DNA from: Rhodospirillaceae bacterium
Lineage (GTDB): Bacteria > Pseudomonadota > Alphaproteobacteria > Rhodospirillales > UBA2165
Assembly (NCBI GenBank): GCA_018649725.1
Contig: JABIHH010000031.1
Location: forward strand, 62,001-126,000
Length of the DNA stretch: 64,000 nucleotides
Direction of reading: 5' to 3'
The position numbers and the translations under genes were made by a program. Below the pieces are notes generated by a model. The model had not been told where the DNA came from. It did no database searches and worked only from the letters and a program-made list of their open reading frames with translations. Of this stretch, positions 26,982 to 36,223 are shown piece by piece. Positions within the stretch are counted from its first letter, which is position 1; every line of letters starts with the position of its first letter.

Positions 26982-28796
26982 TTACTTGTCTTCCTTATCC
27001 TTCAACTCGCTCGCCAAATTGACATAGGTCTCAACATTGCAAAAGCGTTCGATCAAATCGGTATACTCGGTATCTACCCGCGCCGTGGTGGTTTTTAGAT
27101 TTTGCTCTGAGGTGAGGCTCGGCGTAACCGCAGTGCGCTCAACCAATTGCCCTTCGATACAAAGCGCATCCAGGCCGGTTCTAAGCAGGCAACTTGCCGC
27201 ATCATCATAGGTCTCGACAATTGGCTCGTCCCGATCATTGAACGAGGTGTTGGTGAGGACTGGGCAATCGGTCAATTTCCCAAACGCTTCGATCAATTCG
27301 TAATATTTCTTGTTCTGGTCCGGGTTAACCGTTTGAACCCGGCACGAGCCATCGGCGTGGGTAACGACCGGAACTTTGTCGCGCTCGCCGTCGCGCACCG
27401 TGCCGGCAATGACCATAAAGGGGCTCTTGGCCGGTGACTGGAAGAAGTCCGGGATGTTGTCTTCGAGACAGGAGGGCGCGAAGGGGCGAAAGCCTTCACG
27501 GTGTTTAATCTCAGCATTGAGCCGGTTTTTCATATCGGCCGGGCGAGGATCGGCCAAGATGCTGCGGTTGCCGAGTGCGCGGGGGCCATATTCAGAGCCA
27601 CCGGCGACGCGGCCGATAATTTTGCCATCGGCCAGGAGCTTGGCGATTTCTTCGGGCGAGGCATTTTGGCCCTTTAGTTTCCAGTTATCGAGCACGCCGG
27701 GCAGGGTTGCCGGATCATTCGGCACGCCGAGATAGGCGTCTGACATATGCTTTCGTTCCTGGCCACCATTGGCGTAATAACCGGACAATGCACAGCCGAG
27801 CGGCAGGCCTTCATCGGAGGCCGCCGGTTGGATGTAAATCTCATCAAAGGTGCCGCTCTCGATAAGCTTTTGATTGATGATGCAGTTGAGCGCCACACCG
27901 CCGGCGAGGCAGAGTTTTTTGACTTTGGTTTTTTTGCGGGCCAACCAAGCGAGATAGAGAATATCCTCTTCCAAAGTTTCCTGGGCTTGGCGGGCAAGGC
28001 TGACCCAGGGGTTGGCGATCAGTTCCTCGCTATCTTCGCCTTCAAAGGTCGGCACATCCGTCATGCCAAAAACTGTTTTGTCATGGTTGATGATGAAGTC
28101 ATTGAAACGGTCAGGATCAACCTCAACCAAAGGTTCGAACGGGATTTGATCGCCATAACCCGCGAGGGCCATGGTTTGGCCGGCACCAAAGATGTCATAG
28201 CCAAGATGATTGGAGATTTTGTCATAAAAGAAGGATGAATTGACGAAATGATCGCGGCGTTGACCAAGCTTCTCACCGTTCTGATAGGTGTCGCCAAGAT
28301 AGCCGATGCGGTCGATGATTTTTAAGTCTGAGCCCTGGCCATGATAAATGCCGGTGCCTCCCTCTGCGATTAAGACCGCAGCGTCTTCGAACGGTGAGGC
28401 AAAATAGGCGCTCGCGGCATGGGCATCGATATGATTGATCCAGCGGATTTTTTGCGGATCATATTTGATGCTTTGCTCGACCAGATAGCTCCAACGATGG
28501 TTGTCGTCATAGCGCGGCTGATGACGCTTTAGCGCATTGTCGTAGCCGAATTGAGAACCTTTTTCCGGCCAGGTCTCCATGTGTCGGTCGATGCAAATCA
28601 AATCAACATCGTCCAAGCTGTCGAGGCCCAGGCTTGCGAGACAATAGGCGATCGACATGAGCGGATAAGCAAAGGAATGTTTGCGCCGATTGAGCCGGGC
28701 TTCGGCGATAGCATGAATTTTAAGGGTGCCGCCTTGATCAGAGATAATGGCAGCGCCGGTATCATGGCTATAACATTTAAGGCCGAGAACAATCAT
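26982..28796 (-). CDS. Carbamoyltransferase (divergent NodU/TobZ family)
   Basis: A 604-residue member of the NodU/CmcH/TobZ family, which makes carbamoyl-adenylate from carbamoyl phosphate and ATP and then carbamoylates a hydroxyl. The YrdC/Kae1-like N-terminal domain shows the iron ligands as HxxxH in NHIDAHAASAYF and a CLAGGVALNC motif. The C-terminal part contains GSEYGPRALGNRSILADPR and FRPFAPSC. It is the more diverged of two homologues in this window (start motif GLKCYSHDTGAA against GLSALYHDSAAA). It is followed at 2 bases by the sugar methyltransferase, indicating carbamoylated and methylated sugar production. Confidence 0.88.
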   Translation of the reverse strand: MIVLGLKCYSHDTGAAIISDQGGTLKIHAIAEARLNRRKHSFAYPLMSIAYCLASLGLDSLDDVDLICIDRHMETWPEKGSQFGYDNALKRHQPRYDDNHRWSYLVEQSIKYDPQKIRWINHIDAHAASAYFASPFEDAAVLIAEGGTGIYHGQGSDLKIIDRIGYLGDTYQNGEKLGQRRDHFVNSSFFYDKISNHLGYDIFGAGQTMALAGYGDQIPFEPLVEVDPDRFNDFIINHDKTVFGMTDVPTFEGEDSEELIANPWVSLARQAQETLEEDILYLAWLARKKTKVKKLCLAGGVALNCIINQKLIESGTFDEIYIQPAASDEGLPLGCALSGYYANGGQERKHMSDAYLGVPNDPATLPGVLDNWKLKGQNASPEEIAKLLADGKIIGRVAGGSEYGPRALGNRSILADPRPADMKNRLNAEIKHREGFRPFAPSCLEDNIPDFFQSPAKSPFMVIAGTVRDGERDKVPVVTHADGSCRVQTVNPDQNKKYYELIEAFGKLTDCPVLTNTSFNDRDEPIVETYDDAASCLLRTGLDALCIEGQLVERTAVTPSLTSEQNLKTTTARVDTEYTDLIERFCNVETYVNLASELKDKEDK

Positions 28797-28870
28797 AAGG
28801 CTACTATTGCGTTTCTGTCGCCAAACTCAAGACTATTGGCATGACTATTATTGTGTGAGACAAGACCATT

Positions 28871-29917
28871 ATGAATACATCTAGTATAAATGCGCCGAAT
28901 AAAATCATCGCCAATTGGCTTTTTGTCCTGTGTGGCATGGTTTTCTTTATGGTGATTTTGGGCGGCCTCACCCGGCTTACCCATTCGGGACTGTCGATGG
29001 TGGATTGGCGTCCGGTAACCGGCTGGCTGCCACCACTGAACCCTGGTGAATGGCAGGCGGTGTTTGAGCTTTATAAAGAATCGCCTGAATTTAAGAAGGT
29101 CAATTTTGATATGACCGTCGAGGATTTTAAATCTATCTTCTGGCTGGAATTTATTCATCGCTTATGGGGACGGGCGATGGGAGTTGTGTTTTTGTTGCCA
29201 TTTATATTTTTCCTTTTCAAAGGCTGGGTCACGCGTCCCTTGGTTCCAAAATTGATATTCATATTCATCCTGGGCGGCCTGCAGGGCGTGCTTGGCTGGT
29301 ATATGGTTAAAAGTGGCTTGATCGATAACCCCGATGTCAGCCAATACCGTCTCACCGCTCATTTTTCCGCTGCCGTCGTTATTTATGGATACATGTTTTG
29401 GGTTGCTTTATCGTTAATGAAAGCGCCTTTCGGAGCTGTTAGAAAAGCATCCAATGGATTGGTTGCGGCAACAGTGGTGACCACAATTTGGATATTTGTC
29501 ACCATGATGTCGGGAGGTTTTGTCGCCGGCTTGGATGCCGGGCTGACCTATAACACTTATCCGCTGATGGATGGCGACATTGTGCCTGACGGTTTGTGGG
29601 CTATGTCGCCCTGGTATCTCAATTTATTTGAAAATATTACAACCGTTCAGTTTAACCATCGGATACTGGCACATTTGACAGTGCTTTGGGTGTTTGGCAT
29701 TTGGTGGCTGGTTCGAAAAAGCGAACTGCCGATGTCGACACGAAAAACATTCCACGCTTTGATGGTGATGGTTTGGCTTCAAATTGCCTTAGGCATCACA
29801 ACATTGCTGATGGCTGTGCCGGTCTCCTTTGCGTCATTGCATCAGGCTGGCTCGCTGGTGGTGTTCACTTTTGCCCTTTGGGCAACACATAGTTTGATTG
29901 GTCGCGCCTACAATTAA
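28871..29917 (+). CDS. ctaA: Heme A synthase (COX15/CtaA)
   Basis: The 348-residue membrane protein has eight predicted helices and the COX15 motifs: VILGGLTRLTHSGLSMVDWRP after helix 1, WLEFIHRLWGRAMG, QYRLTAHFSAAVV and FNHRILAHLTVLW, whose His residues bind the hemes. It oxidises the methyl group of heme O to make heme A for cytochrome c oxidase (type 2 CtaA, as in alphaproteobacteria and mitochondria). It is divergent from the carbamoyltransferase, 74 bases apart. The last codons and stop lie inside a 20-base exact tandem duplication. Confidence 0.95.
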   Translation: MNTSSINAPNKIIANWLFVLCGMVFFMVILGGLTRLTHSGLSMVDWRPVTGWLPPLNPGEWQAVFELYKESPEFKKVNFDMTVEDFKSIFWLEFIHRLWGRAMGVVFLLPFIFFLFKGWVTRPLVPKLIFIFILGGLQGVLGWYMVKSGLIDNPDVSQYRLTAHFSAAVVIYGYMFWVALSLMKAPFGAVRKASNGLVAATVVTTIWIFVTMMSGGFVAGLDAGLTYNTYPLMDGDIVPDGLWAMSPWYLNLFENITTVQFNHRILAHLTVLWVFGIWWLVRKSELPMSTRKTFHALMVMVWLQIALGITTLLMAVPVSFASLHQAGSLVVFTFALWATHSLIGRAYN

Positions 29918-29939
29918 ATGGTCGCGCCTACAATTAAAT
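29900..29939. repeat. Exact 2 x 20-base tandem duplication over the ctaA stop codon
   Basis: The unit GGTCGCGCCTACAATTAAAT occurs twice in direct tandem (29900-29919 and 29920-29939). The first copy supplies the last codons and the TAA stop of ctaA, and the second lies outside the gene. This is most simply a recent replication-slippage duplication without effect on the protein. Confidence 0.95.
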
Positions 29940-30250
29940 ATTTTTGAATTTGCTACCCAGGCGCGGATAACTCAAATATTTGGGAGGTTAGTGTCTAAAT
30001 GGATAGAACAATTTCCTGCATTACATTCGATTGCGAGAACAAGGTACGATAAAAATTATTATTGCAAAATACCTGGTCGCCTCAGCAAAACAAAATGATC
30101 TCTTGAGAAAAATAGAGCCAAAACAATAGTGTTCTTTGCATCTAAGGGTATTTTTTTATATATATTTAAAGAGTTACTCTGTAAAATCTGATGCGAACAG
30201 TGAATCGGCAGAATAGTATTAGTTGAAAAGCTGAATTGGAGAATAAGTTA
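29918..30250. other. Gene-free AT-rich intergenic region
   Basis: This 333-base stretch holds the second unit of the tandem duplication and then AT-rich sequence with no reading frame resembling a gene. The run near 30150-30175 (a T-rich stretch followed by ATATATATTT) could be part of a promoter for the DHH gene, but I cannot assign -35/-10 elements with confidence. Confidence 0.6.
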
Positions 30251-31189
30251 ATGTCGAATGATGACGACAAATTTCGCCTCGTAACGAGAAGCGATTTTGA
30301 TGGTTTGGTTTGTGCTGTGTTGTTGCGCGAGTTGGATGTGATTAATGAAATTAAATTTGTCCATCCGAAGGATGTGCAAGACGGCTTGGTGCTGTTGGAT
30401 GACAGCGACATAACCGCCAACCTTCCTTTTGACGATCGGGTACAGCGCGCTTTTGATCATCATCACAGTGAATCTATTCGACTTGAAGAAATGCCGGCGA
30501 ATTATGTGAACCTGCCCGCGGCGCCTTCGGCGGCCCGAGTTATCTATGATTATTATGGCGGCAAGGAAGCTTTTCCGCGCATTGATACAGAACTTATGGA
30601 AGCGGTCGATAAGGGCGATTCAGCACAATTTACCATGGATGAAGTCATGTCACCGACCAATTGGTCGATGCTTAATTTCGTTATGGATTCCCGAACCGGT
30701 CTAGGACGCTTTAAAGAATTTCGTATATCAAATTACGACCTAATGATGGCTCTGATCGAATACTGCCGGGACCACACAATCGAGGAGATATTGGATCTTG
30801 CTGATGTCAAAGAACGTATTGAGCTTTATATGGATCATAAAGATCAGTTCGTAGAGCAAATCAGGCGCTGTTCGACTATGCATGACAATTTAGTGGTCTT
30901 GGATTTGCGAAATGAGGAGACAATCTACGCCGGTAATCGCTTTATGATATATGGGCTCTATCCAGAGACAAATATTTCAATCCATGCAATCTGGGGCTTG
31001 AATAAGCTCAACACGGTATTTGCCGTTGGAAAATCTATTTTCAACAAAACTTCACGGACCAATATTGGCGAACTTGTCTTGAAATATGGCGGTGGTGGTC
31101 ATGAAGCAGCGGGAACCTGTCAGGTTGACAATGATGATTCCGAGCGCATATTGAACGAACTGACGGCTCAAATAACGACGGATGGCTAA
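30251..31189 (+). CDS. DHH-family phosphoesterase (exopolyphosphatase-like)
   Basis: The product (312 residues from the ATG at 30251) has the DHH motifs RSDFDGLVCAVLL (DxD metal site), LVLLDDSD and FDHHHSESIRL. The C-terminal DHHA1 part ends in GGGGHEAAGTCQV. Such enzymes hydrolyse nucleotides (nanoRNase, c-di-AMP/pAp phosphatase) or polyphosphate with Mn2+. TGGAGA lies about 9 bases before the chosen ATG; the frame could extend to a TTG at 30236 but that would include the ribosome site. It is a stand-alone gene with the S41 protease gene following 36 bases later. Confidence 0.88.
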   Translation: MSNDDDKFRLVTRSDFDGLVCAVLLRELDVINEIKFVHPKDVQDGLVLLDDSDITANLPFDDRVQRAFDHHHSESIRLEEMPANYVNLPAAPSAARVIYDYYGGKEAFPRIDTELMEAVDKGDSAQFTMDEVMSPTNWSMLNFVMDSRTGLGRFKEFRISNYDLMMALIEYCRDHTIEEILDLADVKERIELYMDHKDQFVEQIRRCSTMHDNLVVLDLRNEETIYAGNRFMIYGLYPETNISIHAIWGLNKLNTVFAVGKSIFNKTSRTNIGELVLKYGGGGHEAAGTCQVDNDDSERILNELTAQITTDG

Positions 31190-31225
31190 GTGACATCGTT
31201 GTACGTAGAGGAAAAGACGAACTAA

Positions 31226-32716
31226 GTGAATAGAAAATGGATACCGCGCCCGCTGGCAATTATGCTGGTTGTTGTCGCGCTTTTTGCTGGCCTTTCGAAC
31301 ACCTTGACGGGATGTTCAGGTGGCACGCCGATGGCGCGGGTTTTTGGCGGCTTTAGCTCGCCCTTTGCACCAAACCAGGAAAATACGCCGGACTTTCAAA
31401 GATTTAAGAATATTTATGGTAAAATTGCTGCGAATGATGGCTTTAGGGTCACCCAATTGCGCCATTTTTCCGACGCTTATCATCGCGTGCGGGCTGAGTA
31501 TGTGCATCAAATCGATGATACCACGCTAATCAATGCTGCAATTGAGGGTGTGGAGAAAGTCGAGGGAACGCCTGGGGCTATTCCATCCGCCAAAGTTATT
31601 GAAGCAGCTCTCGATTCAATGATCACATCACTCGATCCACATTCAAGTTACATGAACCCACAGGAATATCGTGACTCTCAAGTCACAACCAGTGGTGAGT
31701 TCGGCGGATTGGGTATCGAGATTAAAATGACCGACGGCCTGATCGAGATCATATCACCGATGGTGGATACACCCGCTTATCGCGCCGGTCTTAAGCCGGG
31801 TGATTTAATCACTCATGTCGAACGCGATTCCATTAAGCTAATGAGCCTCGGCGACGCTGTCCATCGATTGCGCGGTAAGCCCGGCAGTGATGTTAAGATC
31901 ACCATTTTACGGGAAGGCGTTGGGAGCTTTCCTGTCACCGTAACCCGGGCGATTATTCGGGTTAAGCCGGTTAAATGGCGTGTGGAGGGCAATATTGGCG
32001 TCGTCCAGGTCACGCATTTCAACTTGCGTTCAACAGGTGCACTGGAAGACGCGGTCGATAATATCCGGGCACAGTTGGGCTCTAATCTGAAAGGGCTGGT
32101 GCTTGATCTGCGCAATAACCCGGGTGGATTGCTCAATCAATCTGTTGCCATTGCGGATGCTTTTTTAAATCACGGCAAGATTGTCTCGGTGCGGGATCGT
32201 GCCGGTGAAGTTCGAGGCTTTGACGCGCATCTAGGCGACATAACGGGCGGCTTGCCGATCGTTGTGCTCATCAACCGAGGGTCAGCCTCGGCGTCTGAAA
32301 TTGTCGCTGGTGCGCTGCAAGATCACCGCCGGGCAACCGTGATGGGTGTTAGGTCGTTTGGTAAAGGCTCTGTCCAGACGATTGCGCCACTTGATTGGGA
32401 TGGCGCGCTTAGATTGACGACCGCACTTTATTATCTGCCTTCTGGGCGGACGATCCAAGGATCGGGCGTAGATCCGGATATGACTGTTATCGGCAACAAA
32501 GGCAGTGAGGGCAAACGTGAAGCTGATTTGCCGAATGCTTTGAAAACCTCCGGCCAGGCGGGCGAAGTAATAGCGCATCGTCAGTTGCAAGTAGATCGCT
32601 GTCCGGTTGCGGGAGCTGAAAAGAAAGATAAGCTGCTTGGTTGCGCCGTCATGTTCTTGAAATCGGGCTCGCAGGAAAACTTCATCGCGCTCATTAACGC
32701 GCGAAAAAATCTATAA
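31226..32716 (+). CDS. S41-family C-terminal processing protease, lipoprotein
   Basis: A 496-residue periplasmic protease of the CtpA/Prc type. The N-terminus has a signal helix (about 9-28) ending in the lipobox LTGC, so the mature protein is probably a lipoprotein. A PDZ domain follows (GGLGIEIKMTDG to KPGDLITHVE, about 155-235). The catalytic Ser is in GSASASEIVAGAL and the Lys in SFGKGSVQTI. The start is a GTG with only a distant GAGG. It follows the DHH gene closely. Family function is trimming of C-termini or turnover of envelope enzymes. Confidence 0.93.
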   Translation: MNRKWIPRPLAIMLVVVALFAGLSNTLTGCSGGTPMARVFGGFSSPFAPNQENTPDFQRFKNIYGKIAANDGFRVTQLRHFSDAYHRVRAEYVHQIDDTTLINAAIEGVEKVEGTPGAIPSAKVIEAALDSMITSLDPHSSYMNPQEYRDSQVTTSGEFGGLGIEIKMTDGLIEIISPMVDTPAYRAGLKPGDLITHVERDSIKLMSLGDAVHRLRGKPGSDVKITILREGVGSFPVTVTRAIIRVKPVKWRVEGNIGVVQVTHFNLRSTGALEDAVDNIRAQLGSNLKGLVLDLRNNPGGLLNQSVAIADAFLNHGKIVSVRDRAGEVRGFDAHLGDITGGLPIVVLINRGSASASEIVAGALQDHRRATVMGVRSFGKGSVQTIAPLDWDGALRLTTALYYLPSGRTIQGSGVDPDMTVIGNKGSEGKREADLPNALKTSGQAGEVIAHRQLQVDRCPVAGAEKKDKLLGCAVMFLKSGSQENFIALINARKNL

Positions 32717-32722
32717 TCCTTT

Positions 32723-33484
32723 ATGCTTGAGCTTTATCACAGCGGACTGACGACGTGTTCCAAGCAAATTCGCCTGGTTTTGCGTGAGAAAGGGCTTGAT
32801 TACGAAAGTCGCTATATTGAGCTGTGGAACTACGAAAATCTCAATAAAGATTATTTAAAAATAAACGAGATCGGTGTGGTGCCGACTTTGGTTCATGATG
32901 GTGTCCCGATCCGCAATTCTTTTGTCATCGCTGAATATATTGAAGATGTTTTTCCGGAGCCGAGCCTGCTGCCGTCGACAGCTTTGATGCGGGCCAAGAT
33001 GCGGCTTTGGACGTGGAGCGCTGACGATATCCATCTATCCGCGACGGCGGTAACCTATAACGCTAATTTGCAAGGTATGGTCAACGAGCTGAGCCTCGAA
33101 GATAAGCTCGTCATGCTTGACGCAACGCCGGTGCCGGACCGTCGTGCCCGTTGGCAAAAGCTTGCCGATGGCGGGATTGATCACTTGGAGCTGGATACAG
33201 CGCTGGCCAAAATTAAATGGGGGCTTGAGCGGTTTGATGAAGCGCTCGAAGAAGGGCCTTGGGTCTGCGCTGATGAGTATTCGCTGGGTGATATCATGAT
33301 GCTGAGCATTGTTCACCGCACGCGCGAACTGGCGCCAGAAATCGTCAGCGAGGCTGTGTGTCCGCGGGTTGTTGCGTGGCGGGAACGCATGATGGCAAGG
33401 CCCGCTGTCGAGTGGGTCTATACCCCCGGCACCGAAGAGACACCGAAGCGTCCAGCGGGCAAATCGATCTCCGGGATCAAATAA
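32723..33484 (+). CDS. Glutathione S-transferase-like protein
   Basis: The 253-residue product has an N-terminal thioredoxin-like GST domain (LYHSGLTTCSKQIRLVLREK, with Ser/Cys at the active site; cis-Pro in EIGVVPTLVHDG; IRNSFVIAEYIED) and an extended helical C-terminal domain. The size and the YHSGLTTCS start place it among the bacterial beta-etherase/dehalogenase or maleylpyruvate-isomerase-like GSTs. It begins 6 bases after the S41 stop. With a ThDP enzyme, transporter and FAH hydrolase following, it may act on an aromatic breakdown product (inference). Confidence 0.85.
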   Translation: MLELYHSGLTTCSKQIRLVLREKGLDYESRYIELWNYENLNKDYLKINEIGVVPTLVHDGVPIRNSFVIAEYIEDVFPEPSLLPSTALMRAKMRLWTWSADDIHLSATAVTYNANLQGMVNELSLEDKLVMLDATPVPDRRARWQKLADGGIDHLELDTALAKIKWGLERFDEALEEGPWVCADEYSLGDIMMLSIVHRTRELAPEIVSEAVCPRVVAWRERMMARPAVEWVYTPGTEETPKRPAGKSISGIK

Positions 33485-33584
33485 TCTCCGACTAAATTCC
33501 AGCCCGTGGAATTCTGGTTGGAAGTGTTTGCAGTTTGGCTTTTTTTTTAAGAAGCTAAACAAGTTAACTAATTTGGAGGATCCC

Positions 33585-35216
33585 GTGGCCGAAATGAAAG
33601 GCGCTGAAGCGCTCACCCAATCTATCAAGCAGTACGGTGTTGATACAATTTTTACTGTACCAGGTGTGCAGCTCGATGAATTATTCGATGTCCTCTACGA
33701 TTATCAGAACGACTTTAACATTCTGCATTGCCGCCACGAGCAAGCGACTGCCTATATGGCTTTCGGCTATGCACAGTCCTCCGGTAAGGTTGGGACCAAT
33801 CTAGTCGTCCCTGGCCCAGGAATTTTAAATGCAGGTGCGGGCCTCTGTACCGCACACGCCTGTAGCGCGCCTGTGCTTTGTATTGCCGGACAAATTCCTT
33901 CAAAATTTATCGGCAAAGGTGTTGGACTTCTTCATGAGTTAGATGATCAACCAGGTGCGATGGCATCAGTGACCAAATGGCAGGGCCGCGCCGAAACACC
34001 GGGGGAGACGCCAGGCGTTATTCGCGAAGCCTTCAAACAATTAAATACTGGACGAAGACAGCCGGTGCTATTTGAGATGGCTCCGGATATTATGGGTCAG
34101 AAGGGTGAGGTCGAATTGCTGGATCCGATCACTGACTTTTCAGATCAGGAGATTGAGCCGGATCCGGATTTGCTCGAACAAGCAGCAGCGCTTTTAGGTA
34201 ATGCGGAAAACCCCGCGATCTTTACCGGCGGTGGTGCCTTTGGCGCGGAGGAAGCTCTGTTGGCTTTGGCAGAAGAGATCCAGGCGCCGGTGGTTATGTC
34301 GCAGAACGGACAGGGAGCTGTCGATCAACGTCATTATCTCGGCCAAAACCAGATGGTCGGCCTAGAGATGTGGGATGATATTGATGTCGTGTTGGCCGTT
34401 GGCACGCGCTTTCAGCCGCCTCAGATGATGTGGGGTGATCATGGCGATAAAAAGCTGATCCGCATTGATACCGATCCACGTCGGGCCAATGATCCCTGGA
34501 AAGCGGATATACATATTACCGCGACAGCTAAGAAATCTCTGGCAGGGCTTTATGATCGAGCCGCGCGTCATAACCGCAAGCGCGAGCCACGCAAAGATGA
34601 GTTGAATATTCTCAAGCAGGCGGCGACCGAAAAGATCAATCAGGGACAGCCGCAAGCAGGATTTGGTCAGGTCATCAGAAATGTCTTACCGGAAGACGGC
34701 ATCGCTTGTTTTGGCGTGACTCAAATGGGCTTCTATTCCTGGTTTGGTTTTCCAACCTATCATCCACGCTCTAACATTCAGCCGGGTTATCAAGGCACAC
34801 TGGGCTATTCGTTCCCAACTGGCTTGGGCGCTCAGGTCGCTAACCCGGGCAAGAAGGTTGTCGCTGTCACCGGCGATGGCGGCTTCATGTTCAACGTTCA
34901 GGAAATGGCGACAGCCGTGCTGCATAATATCCCGCTGGTGACGATCTTGTTTAACGACAACACCTTCGGCAATGTGAAGCGCAATCAAAAAAACGATTAT
35001 AACGAACGCTATATCGCCTGCGATCTGCACAATCCTGATTTCATGAAACTCGCGGAAAGCTTTGGCATGATGGGCCTCAGGGTCGATAGTGCAGAAGGTC
35101 TGCAAGGCGCGATGGAAAAGGCTTTTGCCGAAGATGGGCCTGTGTTGATCGAAGTTGAAGTTGGCCCCATGGAAGGCCTCTGGCCGCTCATGCCACTCAA
35201 GCGCGCCAAAGATTAA
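33585..35216 (+). CDS. Thiamine-diphosphate enzyme (acetolactate synthase/decarboxylase-like)
   Basis: A 543-residue ThDP enzyme. The N-terminal PYR domain carries the catalytic Glu in LHCRHEQATAYMAFG, a central domain reads LLGNAENPAIFTGGGA, and the C-terminal PP domain has the ThDP signature GDGGFMFNVQEMATAV through NDNTFGNVKR. Members condense or decarboxylate 2-oxo acids (acetolactate, glyoxylate carboligase, benzoylformate). I chose the GTG at 33585 because GGAGG lies 5 bases upstream. A longer frame from 33528 has no ribosome site, and the ATG at 33594 is too far. The substrate is not determined. Confidence 0.88.
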   Translation: MAEMKGAEALTQSIKQYGVDTIFTVPGVQLDELFDVLYDYQNDFNILHCRHEQATAYMAFGYAQSSGKVGTNLVVPGPGILNAGAGLCTAHACSAPVLCIAGQIPSKFIGKGVGLLHELDDQPGAMASVTKWQGRAETPGETPGVIREAFKQLNTGRRQPVLFEMAPDIMGQKGEVELLDPITDFSDQEIEPDPDLLEQAAALLGNAENPAIFTGGGAFGAEEALLALAEEIQAPVVMSQNGQGAVDQRHYLGQNQMVGLEMWDDIDVVLAVGTRFQPPQMMWGDHGDKKLIRIDTDPRRANDPWKADIHITATAKKSLAGLYDRAARHNRKREPRKDELNILKQAATEKINQGQPQAGFGQVIRNVLPEDGIACFGVTQMGFYSWFGFPTYHPRSNIQPGYQGTLGYSFPTGLGAQVANPGKKVVAVTGDGGFMFNVQEMATAVLHNIPLVTILFNDNTFGNVKRNQKNDYNERYIACDLHNPDFMKLAESFGMMGLRVDSAEGLQGAMEKAFAEDGPVLIEVEVGPMEGLWPLMPLKRAKD

Positions 35217-35231
35217 TGTGCCAAGGGCCAA

Positions 35232-36137
35232 ATGTCCGTTTTTAAAAGCCTCCCAGGCAATGTCCAAGGGATGGTCTTTATGTTGGCCTCCTCGGTTTTT
35301 GCGGCTGGCATGCATGTGACAGTGAAGTATGTTGCCCTTGAAATCCATCCTTTCGAGATATTTTTTCTGCGCCAATCCATCGCTTTGGTCCTCTTGGCAC
35401 CAATATTCTTAAATATCGGCTTTGCCGCGCTTAAAACCGAAAGGCTCGGCATGCATTTTATGCGGGGCGTATTTATGACGGCGGGCGGCATGGCATGGTT
35501 TTGGGCGATTAGTCTGGTTCCGCTCGCCAAGGTAACGGCGCTCAATTTATCAGCCGTTCTATTTACGGTTTTAGCCGCGATTATATTTTTGAAAGAAGCC
35601 TCAGAGTGGAAGCGCTGGGCGGCGTTGATATTTGGTTTTATCGGCGTGATTGTCATTGTCCGCCCTGGCTACGAAATAATTTCCTTTGGTGTCATTCTGG
35701 TAATCGTGACCCGGCTTTTTCCGGCGGGTGCCAGGGTTCTATCGAAAGTCCTTTCTCGCACAGAGCGTACGCCGACGATTGTCGTCTATGGTGCCGTTGC
35801 GATGTCGGTGCTTTCATTTATACCGGCGATGATGGTTTGGATAACCCCGAATTTAGAGCAGTTTTTTTACATTATTCTTGTTTCGATTGGTGGAACTTTG
35901 TCCCAACTGTCTATGGTTACAGCCTATAAAGTCGGCGATATCGGTGCCGTCGAGCCATTCCATTTTGTGCGTTTGATATGGGCAGCGCTGTTTGGGTTCA
36001 TATTGTTTGGTGAAATTCCGTCAATCTGGGTCTGGATTGGGGCTTCAATGATCATTGCGGCGGTCACTTATCTGGCACAGGGTGAGGCCCGCAAGAAAAA
36101 CCCTGAAGCTGAGCAGCCGGGGGCAACGACCACTTGA
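35232..36137 (+). CDS. EamA/DMT-family transporter
   Basis: A 301-residue membrane protein with ten predicted helices in two EamA repeats (MVFMLASSVFAAGMHVTVKY; FGFIGVIVIVRPGYE in the first half, and FVRLIWAALFGFILFGEIPS at the end of the second). This is the drug/metabolite transporter superfamily, RhaT/EamA branch. It starts 15 bases after the ThDP enzyme stop, so co-transcription is likely. Direction and substrate are unknown. Confidence 0.9.
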   Translation: MSVFKSLPGNVQGMVFMLASSVFAAGMHVTVKYVALEIHPFEIFFLRQSIALVLLAPIFLNIGFAALKTERLGMHFMRGVFMTAGGMAWFWAISLVPLAKVTALNLSAVLFTVLAAIIFLKEASEWKRWAALIFGFIGVIVIVRPGYEIISFGVILVIVTRLFPAGARVLSKVLSRTERTPTIVVYGAVAMSVLSFIPAMMVWITPNLEQFFYIILVSIGGTLSQLSMVTAYKVGDIGAVEPFHFVRLIWAALFGFILFGEIPSIWVWIGASMIIAAVTYLAQGEARKKNPEAEQPGATTT

Positions 36138-36223
36138 TTAAGCATTGAAGCTCGGCTGAAAATTTGGCAAAAGACTGCACGAATATCACAATTGAAAAAC
36201 AAGACTTTCAGAGGAATATAGAA

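Noticed and set aside
33035..33628. 197-residue open frame on the minus strand
   Set aside because: It lies opposite the GST gene and the start of the ThDP enzyme, has no features of its own and no ribosome site.
34686..35375. 229-residue open frame on the minus strand
   Set aside because: It is antisense to the ThDP enzyme, whose cofactor motif lies in the opposing frame.
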